Shown one piece after another: positions 8,572-15,926 of a DNA stretch of 57,989 nt. The translations under genes were made by a program, and so were the position numbers. Source of the DNA: Bacteroidales bacterium (lineage in GTDB: Bacteria > Bacteroidota > Bacteroidia > Bacteroidales > Paludibacteraceae). Within the stretch, counting starts at the first letter, position 1. Each line of letters begins with the position of its first letter. The notes beneath the pieces are model-generated. The model worked only from the letters and a program-made list of their open reading frames with translations, was not told where the DNA came from and did no database searches. The DNA lies in assembly GCA_015061145.1 (NCBI GenBank), contig SUXD01000013.1:1-57989 (forward strand), written 5' to 3'.

Positions 8572-9564
8572 CTATTTTAAGGCCAAATGTAGCATTTTCA
8601 ATCCCCATTCCGGGGTATTGGCGATGATTTTTTCTAATAAGCGGAGCTTAATGTTGTTTCTGTAAAGTGTGTTTTGGGTGTACAAAGGCATTGCGCATAA
8701 AATTTTGCTTTTGATGCTTTCGATGATTTCTTTTTTAGGTGCCGGATCGCTTTTTATGTACTCCAACAATGCCATCATATAGCCTTTTTTGATGAAAATG
8801 AAGTCTATCTCTTCACCGAACTTTTCGTATAGTTTTCTGTTTTTTGTTTCTTCGGTCAAGCGTTTGAAAACGGATATTTTTGACAGATAGCGTTCAGTGT
8901 CGGTGCGCTGGCTCACAGAAAGAGGGGAGATGATGTAGTGATACATCGTTTCTCTTACCGATGATACTTTACTGGCGGTGAGGATGCAGAGCGTCAGAAA
9001 AAAAGTGTCTTCTGCGGTTCTCTCCGGCGGAAACAGAATGTTGTTTTGTTGCAGCATCTCGCGCTTGTAGATGAATGTTGTGAAATATGACACGAAATGC
9101 GTAAGAAAATGTCTGCGGTCGTCGTCGGTGAAAATACCGGAAGCGAATTGCGGGTTGACCATCGGTTTGTTTGGGCAACGGTCTCCAAAATCTTTTATCC
9201 CGTTGCAGCAGCATAGGTCGGCATCGTATTTTATCGCTTCGTTGTATAGAGTTTCGTACATGCGTTGGTTGATGCGGTCGTCACTGTCGAGAAAGGCGAC
9301 ATATTCGCCTGTTGCAATAGATATTCCTGTGTTTCTGGCTGCGCCCGGACCTGCATTTTTCTCGGTTTGGACAAATCGGAAAACGCTTTCACACGGGGTG
9401 TTCCGAATGATGTCTTTTATGTAAGCAATGCTGCCGTCGGTGCTGTGGTCGTCCACAACAATTACTTCAATGTCTTTTTCGGTTTGCGCCAGAATAGATT
9501 CAATGCTGGTTTGCACATGTTCTTTTGCATTATAGACAGGTATGATGACAGAGACTTTAGGCAT
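8572..9564 (-). CDS. Family 2 glycosyltransferase
   Basis: The N-terminal ~110 residues are a GT-A fold of family GT2: VSVIIPVYNAKEHV at the start, VIVVDDHSTDGS, and the metal-binding FLDSDD near residue 94. No transmembrane segments are evident, so the enzyme should act at the cytoplasmic face, adding a sugar to a surface glycan. Donor and acceptor cannot be told. It is monocistronic, with its own TACCTTTGC -7 box, and stands apart from the glycan cluster at 23.9-28.3 kb. Confidence 0.88.
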   Translation of the reverse strand: MPKVSVIIPVYNAKEHVQTSIESILAQTEKDIEVIVVDDHSTDGSIAYIKDIIRNTPCESVFRFVQTEKNAGPGAARNTGISIATGEYVAFLDSDDRINQRMYETLYNEAIKYDADLCCCNGIKDFGDRCPNKPMVNPQFASGIFTDDDRRHFLTHFVSYFTTFIYKREMLQQNNILFPPERTAEDTFFLTLCILTASKVSSVRETMYHYIISPLSVSQRTDTERYLSKISVFKRLTEETKNRKLYEKFGEEIDFIFIKKGYMMALLEYIKSDPAPKKEIIESIKSKILCAMPLYTQNTLYRNNIKLRLLEKIIANTPEWGLKMLHLALK

Positions 9565-9584
9565 CTTTCATTGCTTGTTTTCTG

Positions 9585-9592
9585 CAAAGGTA
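9585..9592 (-). promoter_or_regulatory. -7 box for the glycosyltransferase
   Basis: On the minus strand this reads TACCTTTG followed by C, an exact TAnnTTTG match 20 bases upstream of the ATG at 9564 and directly after the terminator of the DUF3089 gene. Confidence 0.55.
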
Positions 9593-9603
9593 GGCAGAAG
9601 AAA

Positions 9604-9641
9604 AAAGAAGAGCAAATTTTCAATGAATTTTGCTCTTCTTT
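9604..9641 (-). terminator. Terminator of the DUF3089 gene
   Basis: AAAGAAGAGCAAA (9604-9616) pairs with TTTGCTCTTCTTT (9629-9641) over 13 bases, and is followed on the minus strand by a CTTTTTTCTT tract. It lies 6 bases after the stop at 9648. Confidence 0.8.
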
Positions 9642-9647
9642 CCAATT

Positions 9648-10628
9648 TTAGTGCGTGTTGTTTTTATCTTTGCGATACCATTCGCTGATGCGTGTGGCGA
9701 TGTTCTTTTTCAGACATTCGCTGTAAAGCCATGGTTCGCAACTGTGTATGTCGCCCACATTGATGAAACCGAGTATGGGATGGTATTCGTTTCCTTCATA
9801 TCCGTTCACTACCAAAACATGGGTAAGGGTGTCAAGCGTCACTGTAATGCTGTCGTGCAATAGGGCAGGCGTGGCATCGGTTCGCCAGTTTACCGGGTTA
9901 ATGCCCATGACACAGTCTTTGGAAATGACAGTATTTACATATTTCACATCCTTTACCGTGTTGTAGCAGATGGTAACGCCTGTGTCGTAAGCGTCATGTG
10001 CGGCGCGAATATGCCGTGTGGCGGCAGTGTCAGCCGGTGTCACTTTGTAACCAAGCACGTATGCTGCCGCCAGATGTTCGTAGGTCGTGTCGTCCATGTG
10101 TTTGAGCAGTTCTACGACAGCCTTGCCTCCTTGACTGAAACCGGCAATTACAAACGGACGGCTTTTGTCGCGGTTGCTGTTAAAGTAGTCGAATGCGCGG
10201 CAAATGTCTTGCATAGGCATTTGTGTCCGGCGGGCGATGGTGTCTTCGTTCTGTGTTGCCCATGTCTCTATGGCCACATGCCGGTAGTAGGGCGAACAGA
10301 AGTTATTCCCTTCGGCCATGTAGTCAGCAATTTTCTTTATTTCAATTGCCATGCGCGACTGGTGCGTTGTGTTGTAGGCGTCGGCGTAGCGGCACAGGCG
10401 GTTGTCGTCGGTCAGCCATTCCTTTTCCCAAGTGGAAACGATGTAGAAAATATCGCCTCCGGTGCCTGCGGAATCATTGCTGACGGTGTACCACAGCTGC
10501 GAATCGGTATAGTCGGGGGTTGGTGGCAGATATTCCGCTGTTTCGCTCTTGTGGAAATATTTCCATCCGATGACTCCTGCTATACAGATTGCGGCAAAAA
10601 TCAATAAATAACCTGTTCGTTTTCTCAT
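9648..10628 (-). CDS. DUF3089 family alpha/beta hydrolase, membrane anchored or exported
   Basis: The 326-residue protein begins with a hydrophobic helix (YLLIFAAICIAGVIGW), either an uncleaved anchor or a signal peptide, so the enzyme domain faces the periplasm. The domain matches DUF3089, a lipase-like alpha/beta hydrolase family. The nucleophile elbow GFSQGG (Ser in FVIAGFSQGGKAV) is intact, and a late His is in EYHPILGFINVGDIHSC. The substrate is not known. The gene is monocistronic, with the hairpin at 9604-9641 as terminator; the FMN reductase gene lies 18 bases upstream on the same strand. Confidence 0.75.
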   Translation of the reverse strand: MRKRTGYLLIFAAICIAGVIGWKYFHKSETAEYLPPTPDYTDSQLWYTVSNDSAGTGGDIFYIVSTWEKEWLTDDNRLCRYADAYNTTHQSRMAIEIKKIADYMAEGNNFCSPYYRHVAIETWATQNEDTIARRTQMPMQDICRAFDYFNSNRDKSRPFVIAGFSQGGKAVVELLKHMDDTTYEHLAAAYVLGYKVTPADTAATRHIRAAHDAYDTGVTICYNTVKDVKYVNTVISKDCVMGINPVNWRTDATPALLHDSITVTLDTLTHVLVVNGYEGNEYHPILGFINVGDIHSCEPWLYSECLKKNIATRISEWYRKDKNNTH

Positions 10629-10646
10629 TATCCGAAAGGTCTGTTT

Positions 10647-11162
10647 TTACAGTTGGCTTACTAAATCTTCAATTTTTTTCTTGGTGGCATCAGTTTTCTG
10701 CTCATCAATTTTGGCGGTGACACAACCGATGTTTTTAGCTCCCCAATAGTTGCAGATGTCGCGAAATTCGGCTGTTGCTCCGTCATATACATTGGGTGAA
10801 TAAGATGAGCATAGCATTGCCATTTTCTTCACTTTTGCTGGTTTGTTCACACAATACATGCGCTGTATAGGCGCTTGCAGTTGAGCTGCGAGAGTGAAAT
10901 AGTATATGGGTGCGGTCAGAATCAGTGCTTCGGCTTCAGCCATCAATGGGTACAGCTCTTGCATGTCATCTTTTTGAATGCAGGCGCCATTTCCTTTTCC
11001 ATGGCAATATTCGCATGCCAGACAACCCGCTATCTTTTTGTGTCCCACATTAACGAGTGTGACTGTGTGACCTGCCGCTTCTGCGGCTTTTTTGAATTCT
11101 TCTGCCATCCAGGCTGTGTTTCCTTTTGCCCGTGGCGATGCTTGTAAAATAAGAATGTTCAT
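10647..11162 (-). CDS. NAD(P)H-dependent FMN reductase / flavodoxin-like protein
   Basis: The start is set at ATG 11162, giving MNILILQASPRAKGNT, the classic FMN phosphate-binding loop of this family; the longer frame to 11225 would overlap the restriction gene and adds no domain. A cysteine cluster CLACEYCHGKGNGACIQKDDM, typical of the flavodoxin/iron-sulfur flavoprotein branch, follows around residues 46-66, then APIYYFTLAAQLQ. The protein is expected to be a small cytoplasmic flavoenzyme, possibly a quinone or iron reductase. The reaction cannot be fixed from sequence. Confidence 0.85.
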   Translation of the reverse strand: MNILILQASPRAKGNTAWMAEEFKKAAEAAGHTVTLVNVGHKKIAGCLACEYCHGKGNGACIQKDDMQELYPLMAEAEALILTAPIYYFTLAAQLQAPIQRMYCVNKPAKVKKMAMLCSSYSPNVYDGATAEFRDICNYWGAKNIGCVTAKIDEQKTDATKKKIEDLVSQL

Positions 11163-11199
11163 GGTTGTTAAGGTTTTTGTTAGAATACAACGTTTTTTT

Positions 11200-12126
11200 T
11201 TATCTTGGACCAAGAAATTTATCACCGTTTAGATGGATCATGTGGTCGGGCATATCGGCAATCCACACTTCGGTTTCCCATGCAAGTTCTTTGGAAAATC
11301 GTTTATAAGTATCGAAATCAAGGAAAGCGGTGACGAATATTTTGCCTGCTTTAACTTCATTGGTCATATCTTGGATTTCCAAAATGCGTGCTGGCGAAAT
11401 TGGCCCTACTGATGTTACTGCTTCCACGAAGTAGAGCCAGTTTTTGTCTTCGCGATAAAGCACGATATCTGGCATTTTGTCGTGTAGTGTGATAGTAAAG
11501 CCTAATTCGCTTAGTTTGTCAACTTTTTTTACAAGATCTTTTTGGGTGGTATCTCCCAAATATAAACATTGCGAGTGTGGAGCGAAGCGTGGTGCAAATT
11601 CCTCCACAATGGCTTTTTGTAACTCATTATGTTTGCCTGCGCTCAAAGAAAAGGTTATGCCGTCGATTTGTACAGGCATTTTTTGCATTTTCTTTTTGGA
11701 CGCATATATATTGGTCAAACTCTGATGCGTCTTGCAAAAATCTTGTAGTGCTTGACTCTTGATTTTGTTTCTTGGTTTGATATCCTTGATAACCGTCAAG
11801 AACTCGTTGGTAAGACGATAGCGATAGTTGGGGCTGTTTGTTGCCATACCATTATCCTCGATGATGGCAGCCGTGCGGAAATGGTGCATGGCTTGTTTGC
11901 GGAAGGTTTCACGAGAGTTCTCTGCGTAAGTCGTGCCGTAATTGGTATTTGAGAACGCTATAACATCGTGAATACGAATCCATTCTGCTTGAGCTTTCTT
12001 CCATGGCGTTTTTGGCTTGAGATTAGCCATGCTTAAAATGGTCAATGCACAAAGGTCGGTTTGCTGCGCTTTGGGCATGCCGATTGCAGCCAATATTGAT
12101 TTTATAACAGAAACTTTTATATCCAT
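11200..12126 (-). CDS. BsuBI/PstI-type type II restriction endonuclease
   Basis: The 308-residue protein resembles BsuBI and PstI (316 and 326 residues), which cleave CTGCAG. The N-terminal half is the helical DNA-recognition part. The C-terminal half holds the nuclease: SAGKHNELQKAIVEEFAPRF, CLYLGDTTQKDLV, and the PD-(D/E)XK-like core PDIVLYREDKNWLYFVEAV followed by SVGPIS. The start overlaps the methylase stop by 10 bases, so the two genes are translated together with the methylase first, a common safety arrangement. CTGCAG specificity is inferred from family membership only. Confidence 0.88.
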   Translation of the reverse strand: MDIKVSVIKSILAAIGMPKAQQTDLCALTILSMANLKPKTPWKKAQAEWIRIHDVIAFSNTNYGTTYAENSRETFRKQAMHHFRTAAIIEDNGMATNSPNYRYRLTNEFLTVIKDIKPRNKIKSQALQDFCKTHQSLTNIYASKKKMQKMPVQIDGITFSLSAGKHNELQKAIVEEFAPRFAPHSQCLYLGDTTQKDLVKKVDKLSELGFTITLHDKMPDIVLYREDKNWLYFVEAVTSVGPISPARILEIQDMTNEVKAGKIFVTAFLDFDTYKRFSKELAWETEVWIADMPDHMIHLNGDKFLGPR

Positions 12127-13583
12127 TTTTCTACTATTTGATCACAATAAGCGGTTGTAAGCGGTTTACCTGAAAGTTCCGCACCTATTTTGCTGATGGT
12201 ACTAGCTGGTGGAATCGGCATGGCATTCACTTCTGTGGAATTGACCTGTGTGGAACCGTTCAGAATACGATAGTACTGGTCGTACAAAGTGGAGTTTAGT
12301 AACGCATAAACACCATACAACATATCTAAAGATTTGCACTCAATGAAGTTAATTTTATTTTGTGTGCTGATATACTTATATTGGGGATAACGGCTGGAGA
12401 GGTATACACCACACTGCAAACGTCTTGGCTCTTCTTTGGATGTAAAACGTTTTACAAAGATATAGTTTGAGTTGGATTGCAATAAACTAGAACGGTCTGT
12501 ATGGATATATTCGCCTGATTTACCTACTGGCCATACAATTTGCCCGTCCTTGCTAATGTGAGAAGAGTAGAAAAGCGGATAGGTTTCTATATTTGGTTCT
12601 TCTTCGTCTATTAGTGCTTTACGCTCACGGAAATCAACCACCAAACCTGTATGCATTGGTACTTGCAAGGTCTTGAGTGTGTCAGATAACCTGTTTATGC
12701 GCGCTAATACTTTTGCCTCTTTATTATTTGTTGGCAGAAATACATAAAGATTCTGTGCAACAACAATATTATAGGGAACTTGGAAATGAGTTAGGTCGCT
12801 AAAATCTACAGTTGAACACGAAGAAATATTTATATTTTTAGGTTTCTGTGAAGTTCTTTTGACCTTAATAATCATTGTTTCTTGCAGTACAGATTCTTCG
12901 CTAAAGACTTCATCGCGACTTACGAATAAGTGAACGGCTTGTATAGTAGAGTGTGCAAAAAGGTATTTGCGGAAACGTGCAAAATAAGCCCCTGAAGTCC
13001 ATGAACGCGGAACAATATAAACTAATTCGCCGTTCTCTTTAAGATTGTTAATCGCCATCGCCCAAAAAAGAAAATACAAATTTGGTGTACCATGGCATAC
13101 TTGCTGCATGTGTAATGCCTCCGGTGCATCTTTGGAAACTTTGAGATATGGGGGGTTGCCGATGATGTAATCATATTTGTTTACTTGCTGATTAAATAGA
13201 TTGACATTATTATCGTCAAATGGTTGTTTCGTAATATAATTTTCTGTCAAAACACGATATGTTAGATTCGCGTTTTGATGCATATATTCCAGATTCTCAA
13301 TAAGAATCGGGATAACAAGTGTATCCGTTTCATAGCATACAAGATGGATATGCCCTTCATATCCTCGTTCTAACAGTGAGCATACTGCCGCTGCGGAGAG
13401 AATACCAGTTCCTGCACCAGTATCAAGCAAGGTTATTTCAGGTTTGAGAAAATCAAAGTGGAACATTTCAGCCATATACAGAGCAGTTCTGTCAGAAGTG
13501 AAGAATTGTCCATATTGCTTTCGATTTTCTTTTGGAACTCTAGCGATGAAATCTTTTGTTCGTTGTAATATGGCTTGTAACAT
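12117..13583 (-). CDS. N6-adenine DNA methyltransferase of the BsuBI/PstI type
   Basis: This 488-residue enzyme pairs with the downstream nuclease and should protect the same site (expected CTGCAG, methylated on the adenine). Motif order is that of gamma-class N6-adenine methylases: motif X KQYGQFFTSDRTALYM near the N-terminus, motif I LLDTGAGTGILSAA for S-adenosylmethionine, and catalytic motif IV IIGNPPYLKV. The C-terminal ~200 residues form the target-recognition region (KFINE-type, IEC around the Lys-Ile-Asn-Phe stretch). Length is close to M.BsuBI and M.PstI (about 500). No controller gene is visible. Confidence 0.9.
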   Translation of the reverse strand: MLQAILQRTKDFIARVPKENRKQYGQFFTSDRTALYMAEMFHFDFLKPEITLLDTGAGTGILSAAAVCSLLERGYEGHIHLVCYETDTLVIPILIENLEYMHQNANLTYRVLTENYITKQPFDDNNVNLFNQQVNKYDYIIGNPPYLKVSKDAPEALHMQQVCHGTPNLYFLFWAMAINNLKENGELVYIVPRSWTSGAYFARFRKYLFAHSTIQAVHLFVSRDEVFSEESVLQETMIIKVKRTSQKPKNINISSCSTVDFSDLTHFQVPYNIVVAQNLYVFLPTNNKEAKVLARINRLSDTLKTLQVPMHTGLVVDFRERKALIDEEEPNIETYPLFYSSHISKDGQIVWPVGKSGEYIHTDRSSLLQSNSNYIFVKRFTSKEEPRRLQCGVYLSSRYPQYKYISTQNKINFIECKSLDMLYGVYALLNSTLYDQYYRILNGSTQVNSTEVNAMPIPPASTISKIGAELSGKPLTTAYCDQIVEKWI

Positions 13584-13670
13584 AGATGAACTTTTTCTGA
13601 CGAAGATACATCTTTTGGAGAAATTTTAGAAGTGATAAACAAAAAATATTACACTTTTATGATGAATTGT

Positions 13671-14570
13671 TTATCGTCGATGCCTGTATCTGTCTCTTTT
13701 GAAAAATTTCAGACTTGATGATGTGTTGGGCGAAAAGGCATAGTACATGCGTAATCCGAAGTCGAGATACGCTCTTTTGCTTATAAGCGAATCGGCCCAG
13801 CCTACGGTGACATCAGGAATGGGATCGCTCGGGTTGCTGATGGGAGATACGTTTATCAAACGGCTGTATGCTGGTGTTTTCTCGTTTCTTGAACCGATAT
13901 TAGCATAAGCCTGAATGCCGACGCTGTTTGGACTGCGATATCCTAACTTCCACTCCCATCCCATTTCTATTGCTAGTGTAATGACGTTCCATTTTTGAGT
14001 TTTGTCTGTAATATCGTAAGGTGTTTCTAACTTTCCGGTAATGATTTCGTTCACTACATGCACATCATATTGCTTATAGTAAGCATCGATAGAGGCATCG
14101 TTAATGCGTAGCGTACGCTTGACGGAAAAGGGGAGTATGAGCCGTGGTCCGATTTGTGCCACAAATCCATTATGCCGCAAAGCCAAAAGCAACGAAAAAT
14201 CTGCGTTGGCGAATTGTTCACTTTGCTTAAAATCAGTTGTTGCAGCGTAGTCTATTTTGTTGCTTGAATAATCTGTGTTCGAAAACTTGTCGGTATTGTT
14301 GCCACGCACGCCGCACGAACCATAGCCAATGCCTGCGCCAAACATGATGCCTACACTTGTATGTTTGTTTATTTTGCTATAATAAGCATAACGGAAATCC
14401 ACCATTTCATGTGCGCCGATGCTTCCTTTAATCGAACCGTCAACTTCGTTGTTCAAAGTGGGGAGCCATGTCTGTCCGCCCAAACGCACGCCAGCCGAAA
14501 ATACGGAGTTTTGCGCCGACAAGTTTGCCGACGACAAAAGCAATAGGATGATGAGGTGGCGTATTTTCAT
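13671..14570 (-). CDS. Outer-membrane beta-barrel protein coupled to the split-repeat operon
   Basis: A signal peptide (MKIRHLIILLLLSSANLSAQ) precedes about 280 residues rich in alternating beta strands with aromatic residues, for example SVGIMFGAGIGYGSCG and VITLAIEMGWEWKLGYR. I do not recognise a named family; it looks like an 8- to 12-stranded barrel. Its ATG at 14570 overlaps the TGA of the upstream T9SS-tailed protein (ATGA), so it is translationally coupled to the three repeat proteins and may help anchor or receive them. That role is inference from context only. Confidence 0.7.
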   Translation of the reverse strand: MKIRHLIILLLLSSANLSAQNSVFSAGVRLGGQTWLPTLNNEVDGSIKGSIGAHEMVDFRYAYYSKINKHTSVGIMFGAGIGYGSCGVRGNNTDKFSNTDYSSNKIDYAATTDFKQSEQFANADFSLLLALRHNGFVAQIGPRLILPFSVKRTLRINDASIDAYYKQYDVHVVNEIITGKLETPYDITDKTQKWNVITLAIEMGWEWKLGYRSPNSVGIQAYANIGSRNEKTPAYSRLINVSPISNPSDPIPDVTVGWADSLISKRAYLDFGLRMYYAFSPNTSSSLKFFKRDRYRHRR

Positions 14571-15349
14571 TTCACAACCATATAGCGTAAGACATATTTT
14601 TCTGTTCCGTTGATAACCGTCACTTGATAACTGCCTGCGGCAGGGGCGGCATACAGTGTCATTCGTTCGGTTCCGTCAACCTTCAATTGCTGTATCGTTC
14701 GTCCTGCCATGTCCGAAACGGTTACCTTTGTTTCGTTTGCTGGATTGAGATGCAGCAAACGCTGCTCTTCGCCAGCGTGCACAAAGGTTGGTTCCAATAT
14801 AGGAACGCGACGTTCTGTGGCTTCAGCAGATGAATAATGAATCAGTTCTGAACGCATCAGCCCGTTGCAAAGCACGCCAGATGGACTGTAGCTCATGTCC
14901 ACAATGGCGTAATAGTCGCCAGTTCCGATGAGTGAGCGGTCGATTGTGAGATAATAGCCTGTACCGCATATTTCATCGTCGGCGCTGGCACCATCTTCCA
15001 GTTTGTCAGGCACACCACGCACTCTGTACCATGTCACATTCTCGGGGCTGAACAAATAACCTTTCGATTGGATGGTGCGTACATCGAGCATCAGTAGCCA
15101 TTCGTATAGCGACACGACGGGAAGTGCGGCGTAATCTCCGCAGTTGGGCGCAAAGTATGCGATGTAATGCGCATTGGAGAGTACTTCGACCTGGCGGACG
15201 GCGGAAGTGTCGCCGTCCGACCAATGGTCGAAATGCCAATCCTCGATGGCAGTGGCTCGCAACTCGATCCACGTTCCGCAAGGCACCTCAATGGCCATTG
15301 TCGGCACAGTGAGGGCAAGGAATAATATGTACAGTAATTTACGCAACAA
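14567..15349 (-). CDS. Secreted 'tail' protein: half InlB B-repeat plus T9SS sorting domain
   Basis: The 260-residue frame starts with TTG TTG (no ATG in reach) and a signal peptide ending near PTMA. The mature N-terminus enters the second part of an InlB-type B-repeat at once: PCGTWIELRATAIEDWHFDHW and SDGDTSAVRQVEV, residues 23-66, without the first strands of the unit. The middle (70-190) is unrecognised. Residues ~195-260 form a type A T9SS C-terminal sorting domain (VTVSDMAGRTIQQLKV, PAAGSYQVTVINGTEKYVLR, ending MVVK), which directs export through the outer membrane and surface attachment. The frame is the same as that of the preceding gene, whose TAA lies 8 codons upstream. Confidence 0.8.
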   Translation of the reverse strand: MLRKLLYILFLALTVPTMAIEVPCGTWIELRATAIEDWHFDHWSDGDTSAVRQVEVLSNAHYIAYFAPNCGDYAALPVVSLYEWLLMLDVRTIQSKGYLFSPENVTWYRVRGVPDKLEDGASADDEICGTGYYLTIDRSLIGTGDYYAIVDMSYSPSGVLCNGLMRSELIHYSSAEATERRVPILEPTFVHAGEEQRLLHLNPANETKVTVSDMAGRTIQQLKVDGTERMTLYAAPAAGSYQVTVINGTEKYVLRYMVVK

Positions 15350-15370
15350 AATAGTCTGACGTTTTAACGA

Positions 15371-15889
15371 TTAGGGCATTACAACACTAATAGTCACTTC
15401 ACCTTGCGTTTCGTCACCCGTTGCAGTACCAACCGTAACATTGAATACTTTGGTCTTGAAGACGGCGGTGAATGTCGGCAGAACGCCGTTGTACACGAAG
15501 TCACGCGGCACGACAGCATAGTTCGGGTCGGTCGGATCGGTGATGTCGCTCCAGTGGTCGAACTCCAAACATTCGTCATCCGTTTGCGGATTGAGGTGCA
15601 AGGTAGTACCGTGCGCTACAGGAAAGTCAACGCCAGGGTCGATGGACGGATCGATAATGGTCTCGTCGGCAGCGAAAGTGGCGGTGAAGTTCATGGGCTC
15701 CTTGATGTCGGTGATGGTACGGGTGGCATCCAAACTGCCGTCGCTCCATTGTACAAAGTGGAAACCTTCTTTAGGCGTAGCGGTGATTGTTACGCTTCTG
15801 CCGCACTCAACATTCTGGCTGGCTGGCGTTTCGGCGAACGCTCCGACTGTGCACAGACTGGCGGCGCAAATGATTGCAAATTTTTTCAT
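15371..15889 (-). CDS. Secreted 'linker' protein made of split InlB B-repeats
   Basis: The 172-residue protein has a clear signal peptide (MKKFAIICAASLCTVGAFA). Residues 28-73 are the second part of a B-repeat (ECGRSVTITATPKEGFHFVQ, then WSDGS). Residues 90-144 are another unit (GTTLHLNP, CLEFDHWSD, TFTAVF). Residues 147-172 are only the first part of a further unit (FNVTVGTATGDETQGEVTIS), after which the protein stops. There is no sorting domain. It lies between the giant protein (37-base gap) and the tail protein (21-base gap) on the same strand. The split ends at both termini fit its neighbours. Confidence 0.78.
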   Translation of the reverse strand: MKKFAIICAASLCTVGAFAETPASQNVECGRSVTITATPKEGFHFVQWSDGSLDATRTITDIKEPMNFTATFAADETIIDPSIDPGVDFPVAHGTTLHLNPQTDDECLEFDHWSDITDPTDPNYAVVPRDFVYNGVLPTFTAVFKTKVFNVTVGTATGDETQGEVTISVVMP

Positions 15890-15926
15890 GATCGTAATAT
15901 TTTAATTATTAATTCGTTATTCATAG

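Noticed and set aside
10223-10607. Plus-strand frames opposite the DUF3089 hydrolase
   Set aside because: Antisense to a gene with an intact nucleophile elbow and signal region; no independent evidence.
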